Shown here piece after piece: positions 18,007 to 26,635 of a stretch of 64,000 nucleotides of DNA. This DNA is from Jejuia sp. UBA6058 (GTDB taxonomy: Bacteria > Bacteroidota > Bacteroidia > Flavobacteriales > Flavobacteriaceae), in contig DIYI01000016.1 in assembly GCA_002428965.1 (NCBI GenBank), forward strand, positions 83,255 through 147,254, written 5' to 3'. Below the pieces are notes generated by a model. That model made no database searches. It was not told the origin of the DNA and worked only from the letters and a program-made list of their open reading frames with translations. Both the position numbers and the translations under genes were made by a program. Each line of letters starts with the position of its first letter. Position 1 is the first letter of the stretch.

Positions 18007-18088
18007 GCGTAACCCGCAAGGGGTCGGGCTTTCACTAGTCGCTCCTCCTAAGGTCGGGAGCTCCAACATACCGTTCAATCCCTTACGC
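18007..18088 (+). repeat. Structured GGGTCGGGCTTTC repeat, copy B
   Basis: Ends GCGTAA (18007-18012) and TTACGC (18083-18088) are perfect inverted repeats. Just inside the 5' end CCC-GCAA-GGG can form a small hairpin, followed by the conserved TCGGGCTTTC. A variable central hairpin is GCTCC (18041-18045) with GGAGC (18057-18061). The conserved 3' block is CAATCCC. Relative to copy D the terminal stem has paired changes. Confidence 0.7.
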
Positions 18089-18148
18089 ATTGGCATACTT
18101 GCATTCATAATTTTCTAACACAGTCTATTCTCAATCAACTAGCACTTC

Positions 18149-18213
18149 GGTTTTAGGTTTTAGGTTTTAGGTTTTAGGTTTTAGGTTTTAGGTTTTAGGT
18201 TTTAGGTTTTAGG
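18149..18213. repeat. Heptanucleotide array (GGTTTTA)x9
   Basis: Nine perfect tandem copies of the seven-base unit GGTTTTA, plus GG, directly readable. Such perfect short arrays change copy number by slipped-strand mispairing. It lies between the divergent starts of the sigma factor and the S41 protease. Confidence 0.97.
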
Positions 18214-18250
18214 GAAATTAATAAAATCCAACATACAACACCCAAAACCT

Positions 18251-18301
18251 AATAGCCAATAGCCAATAGCCAATAGCCAATAGCCAATAGCCAATAGCCA
18301 A
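18251..18301. repeat. Heptanucleotide array (AATAGCC)x7
   Basis: Seven perfect copies of AATAGCC, plus AA. The array begins 37 bases after the GGTTTTA array, has the same period but an unrelated unit, and ends about 30 bases before a candidate -7 box of the S41 protease gene. Confidence 0.97.
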
Positions 18302-18376
18302 ACATAAATTTTTTATTATACAATAATGTAAGTAACTTTAAGGTTTAATAGACTACTATATTAAAAATTGCGAAAA

Positions 18377-19822
18377 ATGAAAAAGATAAAATTAGCAACA
18401 TTACTTCTCGTTGCTTTATTTTTAGTGGGGTGTTTTGAAGATAATGACGATGTAATAATTCCCGCAACAACAACCGAAATAAACGATTTTGTATGGAAAG
18501 CAATGAATGCAGTTTATCTTTACAAATCAGGTGTTCCCAACTTAGCAGATGATAGATTTTCTAGCAATGAAGAATATTCTGCATACTTAAACTCATACTC
18601 TGTCCCAGAAGCCCTTTTCGAGAGTTTAATTTTTCAAAGACAAACTGTTGATAGATTTAGTATAATAGTAGACGATTATATCGCTTTAGAACAAAGTTCC
18701 GCAGGTATCTTTACTACAAACGGTATGGAGTTTTTCCTTGTTGCTGCGCCTAATAGTGATACAGAACTCGCTGGTATTGTTCGTTTAGTACTAAGAGATA
18801 GCGATGCAGAGAATAAAGGTGTAAAAAGAGGCGATATTTTTTATGGCATAAACGGTACAACACTAACACGATCTAATGTCTCAAATCTGTTAGGTCAAGA
18901 GAGTTATACCATTAATTTGGGAAATTACGATGACAAAGGTACTCCTGACACAGCAGATGACAGTATTAGCCCTAATGGAACTTCTATTGATCTAATTAAG
19001 TTTCAATATGTAGAAGACCCCATTTATGTTAATGATATTTTTCAAGTAAATGGGGAGAACGTGGGTTATCTGATGTATAATGGATTTACTGGAGGTTCTG
19101 AAAATGGATTAAATAGTGTTTTTGCTAATTTTAAATCCAATAATGTACAACATTTAGTACTTGATTTAAGGTATAACCCTGGGGGTTTTGTTACAACTGC
19201 AACAACATTAGCTAGTTTAATTACAGGGCAGTTTACGGGACAAATCTTTGAAAAATTAGTTTTCAACGAAAACCTCCAAAGTAACAATAGGAACTTCAAC
19301 TTTAGTGACAATTTTGAGGGAACGGGATTAAATAGTCTTGGACTAACCAAAGTTTACATTCTTACCACAAGTGCATCAGCTTCGGCAAGTGAAGGTGTAA
19401 TTAATGGACTTAAACCCTATATTGAAGTGATACAAATTGGTACTGAAACTACAGGTAAAACACAGGCGTCTCAAATATTTTACGACTCTGGAGCAGTTAA
19501 CGATTTTCGAAGAAATGGTGCTAACCCATCACACAGATACGCTATACGACCTTTAATTGCCAATGGTGTAAATAAAAATAATGAGGCTGTTCCAGGTACT
19601 GGAATCCCCCCAACAATTGGTTTAGAATATCAGGAAAGCCTACTTAATTTAGGTGTCTTGGGCGATATAAACGAACCGCTTTTGGCTTTGGCTTTGGCGG
19701 ATATAGAAAGTTCTACAACCAAGAAAGCTGATATTAAGAATACCAATAACATTAAATTTGAAACTATTACAGATAGTAATAGCTTTTTACCTTTTGAAGA
19801 AGGCGGAATGCTCGCAGATTAG
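18377..19822 (+). CDS. S41-family C-terminal processing protease, lipoprotein
   Basis: A 481-residue protease related to tail-specific and carboxy-terminal processing peptidases. I start at the ATG at 18377, giving a lipoprotein signal (MKKIKLATLLLVALFLVGC, lipid Cys19); a TTG nine bases upstream is less likely. A PDZ-like domain lies at about 130-190 (IVRLVLRDSDAENKGVKRGD, DIFYGINGT). The catalytic core has LDLRYNPGGF, the nucleophile serine region TSASASASEGVINGL, and the general-base lysine in TTGKTQAS. It probably cleaves or trims periplasmic proteins. Its promoter region adjoins two heptamer arrays, so expression might vary with copy number. Confidence 0.92.
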   Translation: MKKIKLATLLLVALFLVGCFEDNDDVIIPATTTEINDFVWKAMNAVYLYKSGVPNLADDRFSSNEEYSAYLNSYSVPEALFESLIFQRQTVDRFSIIVDDYIALEQSSAGIFTTNGMEFFLVAAPNSDTELAGIVRLVLRDSDAENKGVKRGDIFYGINGTTLTRSNVSNLLGQESYTINLGNYDDKGTPDTADDSISPNGTSIDLIKFQYVEDPIYVNDIFQVNGENVGYLMYNGFTGGSENGLNSVFANFKSNNVQHLVLDLRYNPGGFVTTATTLASLITGQFTGQIFEKLVFNENLQSNNRNFNFSDNFEGTGLNSLGLTKVYILTTSASASASEGVINGLKPYIEVIQIGTETTGKTQASQIFYDSGAVNDFRRNGANPSHRYAIRPLIANGVNKNNEAVPGTGIPPTIGLEYQESLLNLGVLGDINEPLLALALADIESSTTKKADIKNTNNIKFETITDSNSFLPFEEGGMLAD

Positions 19823-19831
19823 AGTAAAACT

Positions 19832-20548
19832 TTGAAACCAAATAAAACCTATTTTAACTGGAGTTCTGGTAAGGATTCTGCATTAGCGCTTTATCACTTG
19901 CTTAATGATAACCAGTTTTCAGTTGAGAAACTTATCACAACTATAAATGCTCATTATAATCGTGTTTCTATGCATGGTTTAAGGAAAGATTTACTTATTG
20001 CCCAAACCAATGCCATAAATATCCCTGCTAGCCTTATAGAACTTCCAGAAATGCCAAGTATGGAAGTGTATGAGCAGAAAATGAATGAGACTGTTTCTCG
20101 ATTAAAATTAGAAAGTTTTACGCATTCAGCTTTTGGCGATATTTTTCTTGAAGATTTACGAAATTATCGCGAAGATCAGCTAGCTAAGCAAGGTTTTAAA
20201 GCTGTTTTCCCTATATGGAAAAGGGACACTAAAGAACTTATAAACGAATTTTTAGACTTAGGTTTTAAAACCGTAATTGTTTGCGCTAATTCAAAATACT
20301 TTGATGAAGATTTTGTTGGCACTATTATCGATAAGCATTTTATTGATAACCTTCCAAAAGATGTCGATCCATGCGGCGAAAATGGCGAATTCCACACCTT
20401 TTGTTTTGATGGACCTATTTTTAAACACCCTATTGATTTTACAATTGGCAAAAAAGTATATCGCGAGTATGAGCATCCAAATACAGATAATTCCGTCTGT
20501 GATTCAGATAAATACGGGGTTTGGTATTGTGATTTATTGCCAAAATAA
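19832..20548 (+). CDS. Diphthine-ammonia-ligase-like ATP pyrophosphatase (Dph6/DUF71 family)
   Basis: A 238-residue member of the adenine nucleotide alpha-hydrolase superfamily. The PP-loop reads WSSGKDSALALYHLL near residues 9-23, and the family motifs MHGLRKDLL and AFGDIFLEDLRNYRE follow. Eukaryotic Dph6 amidates diphthine, a modification that bacteria lack, so the bacterial substrate is unknown. The start is a TTG 9 bp after the protease stop, so it is probably co-transcribed with the S41 gene. Confidence 0.82.
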   Translation: MKPNKTYFNWSSGKDSALALYHLLNDNQFSVEKLITTINAHYNRVSMHGLRKDLLIAQTNAINIPASLIELPEMPSMEVYEQKMNETVSRLKLESFTHSAFGDIFLEDLRNYREDQLAKQGFKAVFPIWKRDTKELINEFLDLGFKTVIVCANSKYFDEDFVGTIIDKHFIDNLPKDVDPCGENGEFHTFCFDGPIFKHPIDFTIGKKVYREYEHPNTDNSVCDSDKYGVWYCDLLPK

Positions 20549-20570
20549 AAAGCCACTTAAAAAGTGGCCA
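20546..20570 (-). terminator. Rho-independent terminator for the PAS gene
   Basis: GCCACTT (20552-20558) pairs with AAGTGGC (20562-20568) around an AAA loop. On the minus strand the stem is followed by TTTTTATTTT, so it most likely ends the PAS-protein transcript. On the plus strand no good T-run follows. Confidence 0.75.
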
Positions 20571-20593
20571 TCTAAGTTAATATTTTGAGATGA

Positions 20594-21163
20594 TTACGCA
20601 ACCTGCCTTTCCAAGGCAATAAAATGTGTTTTACTATTATTACTTTTTAAAGGAAAAATATTCACCTCACATTTATAAGGTGTCCCATCTTTCTTATAAT
20701 TTGTAATTACTTCAGTAAATGGCTTATTCTGTAATAACTTCTTTTTAATATTTCTTCTAGCATTACAAGAAGTTTCTTCTCCTTGCAGCATTTTTGGAGA
20801 TTTATTTAAAACTTCATTCTTTGCATATCCTGTCATAGCCGTAAAACCTTTATTTACCCATAGTATTCTTTGATCTAAATCAGTGAGAATAATAGCTTGA
20901 AATGTTTTATCCGCAAACAAATCGTCAATATTGTTTTGCCAATTTAATCTGTTTGCATAAACCTTTACATTTCCAATATCTTGCAATCGCTCAGCTTCTA
21001 GTAAATTTTCTTTGTAAACCTGACTATAAAAATCCCAACTAATAAGTGGTGTCATTATTCTCGAATCGGCAATGACACCTCTAGAAATGGCTTCACATTC
21101 GTTTTTATCTAATGATGACAAATACATGTCCAATCCCATCATTTTGTATAAATTGTATTTCAT
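20594..21163 (-). CDS. Stand-alone PAS domain protein
   Basis: A 189-residue protein with an N-terminal helical region and one PAS domain (about 78-187). The PAS core reads AIILTDLDQRILWVNKGF, FTAMTGYAKNEVLNK and SPKMLQGEETS. The last motif resembles the flavin-binding LOV signature (GRNCRFLQG..T), but the photoactive cysteine is absent. No kinase, cyclase or DNA-binding domain is attached, so it presumably senses a ligand or redox state and acts on a partner. It stands alone, with a terminator downstream. Confidence 0.82.
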   Translation of the reverse strand: MKYNLYKMMGLDMYLSSLDKNECEAISRGVIADSRIMTPLISWDFYSQVYKENLLEAERLQDIGNVKVYANRLNWQNNIDDLFADKTFQAIILTDLDQRILWVNKGFTAMTGYAKNEVLNKSPKMLQGEETSCNARRNIKKKLLQNKPFTEVITNYKKDGTPYKCEVNIFPLKSNNSKTHFIALERQVA

Positions 21164-21208
21164 AATTCAAGTTTTAAAGGTTAAACAGAGACAAGATTTG
21201 TAGTGCGT

Positions 21209-22267
21209 TTAGTTGAAATAAATTCCTCCCGGAATAATATTTACAGTAGCAGTATTAGTTTCAGAATTAGTAGACAAATCATAAGATGTTAATGACCCAT
21301 TGCTCGTAAAGTCTTTCGCATCTACCCCATATAAAATACCATCATGAACTGTCATATTATAAAAACTTAAACCTGTAATTTCTGCACTGGTTGGTAATGC
21401 AGTTGCAGTTCCATCCATTTTGTAAACACTGCCTCCTAAATAATAATAGATACTGCCATTTTCAAAAGACAAAAAGTTAGGGTGCTCCGTACCTCCAAAA
21501 TCCATTGAAGTAAATGTATTATCAGTTGTATTTATTTTAAATAGCTGCCCGCCTGTTTCATCTCCAGTCCAAGAAGGTTTTCCTCCACATAGTACCCATA
21601 AATTTCCAGAACTATCTAATTGTAAAGAATTTGGAACATCTCCTACAGTTATCGTTTTATCCAATGCATTAAAGGGACCATTAATTATTGAGATTTTGTT
21701 ATTCTGGCCAAATCCTCCCTGGTGCGCCACATAAATGGTATTTCCAGATACTACAATTTCTTCTGGTCCTTCTTCTACAGAAATTATTGTACTCGCCAAT
21801 GTATTTGTACTTAAATCGATAACCGCAACATAATCATCATTTACATTCGTACCATCTCCCCAATTGGTTACATAACCTTTTCCATCATAAAAAGCAATAT
21901 ATCTTGGATTATTTAAACCTGTATCAATAGTGGCAACAGATTCAAATGTATATCTATTTACTATTTCTATTTTATTGGATACATTTAAAACAATGTAAGC
22001 TAAATCTCCATTAAAGCTAATACTCTGTGCAGTATCACCAAGCAAGTCTCCATTTACATTGTTAAACACATCATTTTCCACGGTATTCAAGTCAAAAGTC
22101 ACAAAAGAAACAGAGGCATTTCCTTGCCCAAAGTTCCCTTCATGAACTACTAAAATACCATTTTCATAATCCCCTTTAGGAACAATTGGAGCATCATCAT
22201 CATTGCTACACGAAGTAAAAAACACACCTATTGCAAAAGTTAGTAATAGTACTTTGTTAAGTTTCAT
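21209..22267 (-). CDS. Surface beta-propeller lipoprotein, BtuG-like (B12 capture)
   Basis: A 352-residue lipoprotein (lipid Cys20 in FFTSCSNDDDAP; the acidic run after Cys is the usual surface-export signal in Bacteroidota). The mature part begins GILVVHEGNFGQGNASVSF and contains repeated beta-propeller blades of YncE/YVTN type (VAVIDLSTNTLASTI, KISIINGPFNALDKTITVG). It starts 3 bp after the btuB-like gene and shares its cobalamin riboswitch. BtuG of Bacteroides is a surface beta-propeller that binds B12 with high affinity and passes it to BtuB; context and fold make this the best assignment. Confidence 0.8.
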   Translation of the reverse strand: MKLNKVLLLTFAIGVFFTSCSNDDDAPIVPKGDYENGILVVHEGNFGQGNASVSFVTFDLNTVENDVFNNVNGDLLGDTAQSISFNGDLAYIVLNVSNKIEIVNRYTFESVATIDTGLNNPRYIAFYDGKGYVTNWGDGTNVNDDYVAVIDLSTNTLASTIISVEEGPEEIVVSGNTIYVAHQGGFGQNNKISIINGPFNALDKTITVGDVPNSLQLDSSGNLWVLCGGKPSWTGDETGGQLFKINTTDNTFTSMDFGGTEHPNFLSFENGSIYYYLGGSVYKMDGTATALPTSAEITGLSFYNMTVHDGILYGVDAKDFTSNGSLTSYDLSTNSETNTATVNIIPGGIYFN

Positions 22268-22270
22268 TTT

Positions 22271-24097
22271 TTAAAATTTAATTGTTGTTAATATTTGATA
22301 GTTCCTGTTTGGCATTGGTCTTAACGCCACGTTTTGATAATTTTTATTGTACAAATTGTTAACTCTAAAGTTTACGTTATAGCCCACTTTTCCTTTTTTA
22401 TTCAACTCATAACCCATACCAATATTTGCAACATTAAATCCGTCTAAATCATTACCAATAATAAAAACCTCTCCATTAAATAGTTGCTGATAGAACATTG
22501 AGAAACTTTTAAAACTATGAGCCATTGACAGGTTACCTTTATGAAAAGGCACATAAATAAGTTGCTTGTTAGTCTCTAAATTTTCAGAAACTGTATATGA
22601 GTAATGGCCGCTAAATGTGAAAGTATGATTGCGAAACTTTAATGTTGATTGTCCTTCCAATTCTACACCATAACTATGGGATTTTGCTACATTTATAGGT
22701 TGCCAAACACCTGTATTATCAGGACGCCATTGGATTAAATCTTTAGTTGTAATATAGTAGGTGTTTAAGTTTATATTTAAACTTTTAAAACGAAAGTTAT
22801 GCCCTAAATCTAATTGATAAGACGATTCGGGTTCCAAACTTAAATTACCACCAGGTTGCCAATACAAATCATTAAATGTGGGGATTCTAAAGTTTTTTGA
22901 ACCATTAAATTGGATGATGTATAAATTTGATACTCTGTAAGCAGCATCAACAGAAAACAACAAGGGATTATTGAAATCTGAAGTAAAATCCTTCCTGACA
23001 TTAACATTATACTCAAGGTTCTTAGAAGGCCTATGATTTATTAAAGCTGTTGCAGAAAATGCGGAACGTTCTGAATCTCCAAAGCTACTTCCTCCTCCAT
23101 TAAATTGATTGAATTCTAAGATACTTCTAAACTGAAGTGTATTTGATAAGCGCCAATTAAAATTATGATTAAGTATAAAGGTGTTTACCTTTCCAAACGA
23201 AAAAATATTGTTATCCTTATTTTCAAAATATTTGAATTTTTCATGAAGATGTACAGCTTTCAATTTAGAGCTTACAGCTCCTGAAATCCTAGTCCACTCC
23301 AACATGGTTCTATAGTTCTCGTCTTCATATTTACTATTTGACGGCGCTACTAAAGTTCCAGAAAAATTACGCGAACCATTATAACTTTGATGATAAAGTT
23401 TCAACACGTCATTATCAGAAATGAAGTATCCCAAGTTGACATTCAGATTCAAATTATCAAACTCTCCATTTTCATTAACCCTATCTGTTCCTAAATATTT
23501 ATGATCATTATCAGAATCAACATATGCTATATTTACATTTCCAGAAAATTTAGAGTTCCCAAATGAAGAGGACGCATTGGTCATTTTTGTATTAAAGCTG
23601 CCATACGATAACCTAATACTATTATCAAAATGAGAATTAAATTCTAGGCTATTACCCAAGTGAATACTACCACCAATAGCACCACTGCCATATTGCACAC
23701 TACCACCTCCACTCCTTATATCTATAACATCAAAATTGGTAACATTCATAGTATTGAAATCCGTTTGTCCGTTTAATTGAGAATTAATGTTAATACCATT
23801 CCAAATTACGGCAGTTTGTGAAGCATTTGTACCTCTGAAGGAAGGCGACGATACCATACCAAAACCGTTCTCCTTAAAATATAAGTTGGAGTTAAACGAC
23901 AATAATCCGGTTAAAGACACAGGGTTTTTGGCGATAATAGAATCATTAAGTTGTTCTACTTTACTACCAGCAGCATACTGCACCAATTTACCATCACTCA
24001 AAAAGACCTCTTCTAACTTTTGAATAGAATCTAACTGAGCTACAGCAACATTGCTGAAGCCAACTGCCAATAACCATATAATAAAGATATGTCTCAT
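22271..24097 (-). CDS. btuB: TonB-dependent outer-membrane cobalamin receptor
   Basis: A 608-residue outer-membrane receptor with a signal peptide (1-21, ending AVAQ). The plug domain includes GLLSFNSNLYFKENGFGM, SFRGTNASQTAVIWNGI and the VQYGSGAIGGSIHL segment. The beta-barrel follows and ends in the aromatic residue Phe (TTIKF), as outer-membrane barrels do. It has no CarboxypepD-type N-terminal extension, unlike SusC proteins. The cobalamin riboswitch directly upstream and the BtuG-like lipoprotein directly downstream identify cobalamin or a related corrinoid as the substrate. Confidence 0.92.
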   Translation of the reverse strand: MRHIFIIWLLAVGFSNVAVAQLDSIQKLEEVFLSDGKLVQYAAGSKVEQLNDSIIAKNPVSLTGLLSFNSNLYFKENGFGMVSSPSFRGTNASQTAVIWNGININSQLNGQTDFNTMNVTNFDVIDIRSGGGSVQYGSGAIGGSIHLGNSLEFNSHFDNSIRLSYGSFNTKMTNASSSFGNSKFSGNVNIAYVDSDNDHKYLGTDRVNENGEFDNLNLNVNLGYFISDNDVLKLYHQSYNGSRNFSGTLVAPSNSKYEDENYRTMLEWTRISGAVSSKLKAVHLHEKFKYFENKDNNIFSFGKVNTFILNHNFNWRLSNTLQFRSILEFNQFNGGGSSFGDSERSAFSATALINHRPSKNLEYNVNVRKDFTSDFNNPLLFSVDAAYRVSNLYIIQFNGSKNFRIPTFNDLYWQPGGNLSLEPESSYQLDLGHNFRFKSLNINLNTYYITTKDLIQWRPDNTGVWQPINVAKSHSYGVELEGQSTLKFRNHTFTFSGHYSYTVSENLETNKQLIYVPFHKGNLSMAHSFKSFSMFYQQLFNGEVFIIGNDLDGFNVANIGMGYELNKKGKVGYNVNFRVNNLYNKNYQNVALRPMPNRNYQILTTIKF

Positions 24098-24137
24098 AAT
24101 CTGTAAAATCCTTTACCCGAGGATTTATATTAGATGA

Positions 24138-24325
24138 TGAAAGTGGCAGGTCTCCTGACTTGTTTAATGTTGTATTTCCTTCCCATTTCAAACTTTAGAA
24201 ACAGTGGTTTTGCAGTAAACAACATCCTAATTTAAGGTACTGAAATAAATTCAGCATGAACTTACAGTTGCGGGAACAGTTCTGGACTCTAACCAGATTC
24301 CCTTTTAATTGACGCTAACTTGATC
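24138..24325 (-). promoter_or_regulatory. Cobalamin (AdoCbl-class) riboswitch
   Basis: On the minus strand the conserved pieces occur in order: AAAAGGGAATCTGG (P3/P4 region), CCCGCAACTGTAA (24276-24262), GGGAAGG, and AGTCAGGAGACCTGCC (24160-24145). The closing helix can form between AAGT and ACTT at the two ends. It lies about 40 bases upstream of the btuB ATG. Bound cobalamin would fold the leader and lower expression of btuB and btuG. Confidence 0.93.
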
Positions 24326-24419
24326 CTAAACTTTTCTCAGGATTGGGTCAACATCAAACCAAATTCTTTGCAAAAATAAACAATATGTTCCACCTTTTAT
24401 TAAAAACATTTAATAATAT

Positions 24420-24427
24420 TACTTTTG
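24420..24427 (+). promoter_or_regulatory. Candidate -7 box TACTTTTG for btuFCD
   Basis: TACTTTTG fits TAnnTTTG. It overlaps the most upstream possible TTG start of the btuF-like gene and therefore favours the second TTG (24449) as the true start, with a leader of about 15 bases. No riboswitch is seen on this strand. Confidence 0.45.
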
Positions 24428-24448
24428 AAAAGACTAAAACCTGAAAAA

Positions 24449-25594
24449 TTGAAACGGATTATTTTTTTTATTTTTATTATATCTTTTCTTTCATGTAAGA
24501 ATGAAAAAACTAATAAAGTAAAAGAGGATTTAACGGGAATACCTCTCAACTTGAAGTATGCTAGTGGATTTTCAGTTAAGGACTACGCTTCATATCGAAT
24601 TTTAGAAATTAACAATCCTTGGCCGGAAGCAACAAGAACGTATAAATATTTATTGCCAAAAAAAAATTATGAGGCTGATAAGTTGATTTATGAAAGAGAG
24701 CGATTTGATCATACTATAGAATTACCATTAAAAAAAGTAGTGGTTACCTCAACTACACACCTTCCTGCCTTAGAACTTTTAAATGTTGAGAACACGTTAA
24801 TAGGATTTCCAGGAACAGATTATGTGTCTTCTAAAAAAATTAGACATCAAATTGATAGTGGAACTATCAGAGAATTGGGAAAAAATGAAGGTCTAAACAC
24901 TGAAGTTTTATTGGAATTGAACCCTAACGCTGTGGTTGCTTTTGGAATTGAAGGTGGCAATCGTAGTTTACAAACGATTCAAAATGCTGGTATTCCTGTA
25001 ATTTTTAATGGGGATTGGGTGGAAAACTCCCCACTTGCTAAGGCTGAATGGATAAAGTTTTTTGGTGTACTTTTTAACAAGGAAAAGGAAGCAGATTCTA
25101 TTTTTAATCAAATTGAAAAAGATTATCATGAAGCAAAAGCACTTGCCAAAGAAGTAGCATCAAAACCAACCGTATTAAGTGGAGCAATGCACAGTGATAT
25201 TTGGTATTTACCAAACGGCACTAGTGCAGAAGCACAACTTTTAAAAGACGCCAACGTCAACTATCTTTGGAGTGATACTACAGGTTCTGGGAGTTTAAAA
25301 CTAAATTTTGAATCGGTTTTTGTAAAAGCTAAAACTGCTGATATATGGATGAGTCCTTCTAGTTATACTAATTATAAAAATTTAAAAAATGGCAACCAAA
25401 ACCATAGTATGTTTGATGCCTTTAAAAATAAGAACATTTATACGTTTAGTAATACAACAGGGGCAACTGGCGGTGTTTTATACTATGAATTAGGTATGTC
25501 AAGACCAGATTTAGTTTTAAAAGATATTATTAAAATCTGTCATCCAGAGTTACTAGAAAACTATTCACCTTATTTCTTTAAGCCTTTACCTTAA
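24449..25594 (+). CDS. btuF: Cobalamin ABC transporter substrate-binding lipoprotein (BtuF-like)
   Basis: A binding protein of about 381 residues of the class III periplasmic type (helical backbone, as in BtuF and FecB). Two TTG starts are possible, 24425 and 24449; I prefer 24449 because it gives a compact lipoprotein signal (MKRIIFFIFIISFLSCKN) and leaves room for a promoter box. Core motifs are KKVVVTSTTHLPALELL, LIGFPGTDYVSS and LLELNPNAVVAFG. It delivers B12 to the adjacent permease. The stop codon directly touches the permease start. Its position opposite the riboswitch-controlled btuB supports the substrate. Confidence 0.85.
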   Translation: MKRIIFFIFIISFLSCKNEKTNKVKEDLTGIPLNLKYASGFSVKDYASYRILEINNPWPEATRTYKYLLPKKNYEADKLIYERERFDHTIELPLKKVVVTSTTHLPALELLNVENTLIGFPGTDYVSSKKIRHQIDSGTIRELGKNEGLNTEVLLELNPNAVVAFGIEGGNRSLQTIQNAGIPVIFNGDWVENSPLAKAEWIKFFGVLFNKEKEADSIFNQIEKDYHEAKALAKEVASKPTVLSGAMHSDIWYLPNGTSAEAQLLKDANVNYLWSDTTGSGSLKLNFESVFVKAKTADIWMSPSSYTNYKNLKNGNQNHSMFDAFKNKNIYTFSNTTGATGGVLYYELGMSRPDLVLKDIIKICHPELLENYSPYFFKPLP

Positions 25595-26626
25595 TTGCAA
25601 AAGAACAACTCATATCGCTTATCTTTTGCAATACTTGTTGTGATACTTTTGATATGCTTTTTTGCGAATATTAGCTTAGGTTCGGTATCAATTCCAACAA
25701 GAGATATTTTTAATAGTCTTATTGGAAGTCCTGTAGAAAACGAAAGTTGGAAACATATAATTCAAAATTATCGCTTACCAAAAGGAATAACTGCAATAAT
25801 TGTTGGTTCGGGCTTGGGTATTTCAGGCTTGCTCATGCAAACTTTATTTAGAAATCCGCTAGCTGGACCTTTTGTTTTAGGTATAAGTTCTGGTGCTAGT
25901 TTGGGTGTAGCTTTAGTTATATTAGGCTCCAGTATTTTTGGAGGGGTACTAGCATCGCTTTTCATATCCCAATGGGGACTTGTTCTAGGTGCTAGTTTCG
26001 GTAGTTTTTTGGTACTACTCGCTGTTTTAGTTGTTTCAGTTAAGGTGAGAGATACTATGGCTATTTTAATCATCGGTTTAATGTTTGCCAGTATTACTTC
26101 AGCAATTGTTAGTGTATTATCATATTTCGGATCAGCCGAACAACTAAAACAATACATATTTTGGGGATTTGGCAGTTTAGGTAATTTATCTTGGACTGAT
26201 TTGCAAATTCTAATTTTACTTTATGTTATTGGAATTTTAATCTCAATAAGGTCTATTAAATCGCTAAACACATTACTTTTAGGGGAAAATTATGCCAAAA
26301 GTTTAGGCCTGAATATCAAGCATAGTAGATTCATTATCATTATAGCTACCAGCTTGTTAGCGGGCAGTATAACTGCATTTACTGGACCAATTGCTTTTAT
26401 AGGGTTAGCAATCCCTCATATTACGCGTCAAGTTTTTAATACTTCCAATCATACAGTATTGTTACCTGCGGTTTTCTTTACAGGAGCTATTGTTATGTTG
26501 ATATGCGATAGTATTTCCCAATTACCTAATAGTGATTTCACTTTGCCCATAAATGCCATTACCGCTTTGGTTGGAGCGCCAGTAATAATTTGGTTATTAG
26601 TTAAAAAACGAAAAATGATATTCTAA
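25595..26626 (+). CDS. btuC: Cobalamin ABC transporter permease (FecCD family)
   Basis: A 343-residue inner-membrane permease with about nine or ten hydrophobic helices. FecCD-family hallmarks are IVGSGLGISGLLMQTLFRNPLA-like sequence near residues 63-80, GPFVLGISSGASLG, and GPIAFIGLAIPHITR, the loop that contacts the ATPase. It starts with TTG immediately after the btuF stop, so the two are translationally linked. It forms the channel of the BtuCD-F importer. Confidence 0.9.
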   Translation: MQKNNSYRLSFAILVVILLICFFANISLGSVSIPTRDIFNSLIGSPVENESWKHIIQNYRLPKGITAIIVGSGLGISGLLMQTLFRNPLAGPFVLGISSGASLGVALVILGSSIFGGVLASLFISQWGLVLGASFGSFLVLLAVLVVSVKVRDTMAILIIGLMFASITSAIVSVLSYFGSAEQLKQYIFWGFGSLGNLSWTDLQILILLYVIGILISIRSIKSLNTLLLGENYAKSLGLNIKHSRFIIIIATSLLAGSITAFTGPIAFIGLAIPHITRQVFNTSNHTVLLPAVFFTGAIVMLICDSISQLPNSDFTLPINAITALVGAPVIIWLLVKKRKMIF

Positions 26627-26635
26627 AGATAGAAA

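Larger units (their letters stand above)
17897..18376. other. Divergent intergenic region with repeat element and two heptamer arrays
   Basis: These 480 bases hold no gene. In order they contain a probable promoter zone for the sigma gene, a structured repeat (18007-18088), nine GGTTTTA units, seven AATAGCC units, and the likely promoter of the S41 protease (TAACTTTA at 18333-18340, a near match to TAnnTTTG). Confidence 0.75.

Noticed and set aside
18149..18301. CRISPR-like array or telomere-type repeat
   Set aside because: The units are seven bases without spacers, there are no cas genes, and the position is internal in a chromosome-like region, so these are simple tandem repeats.
20277..20588. 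Overlapping plus-strand frame inside the Dph6-like gene
   Set aside because: It is a shadow frame of a well-supported gene, with no family signature.
24320..24450. Second cobalamin riboswitch in front of the btuF-like gene
   Set aside because: None of the conserved riboswitch boxes are found on the plus strand there.
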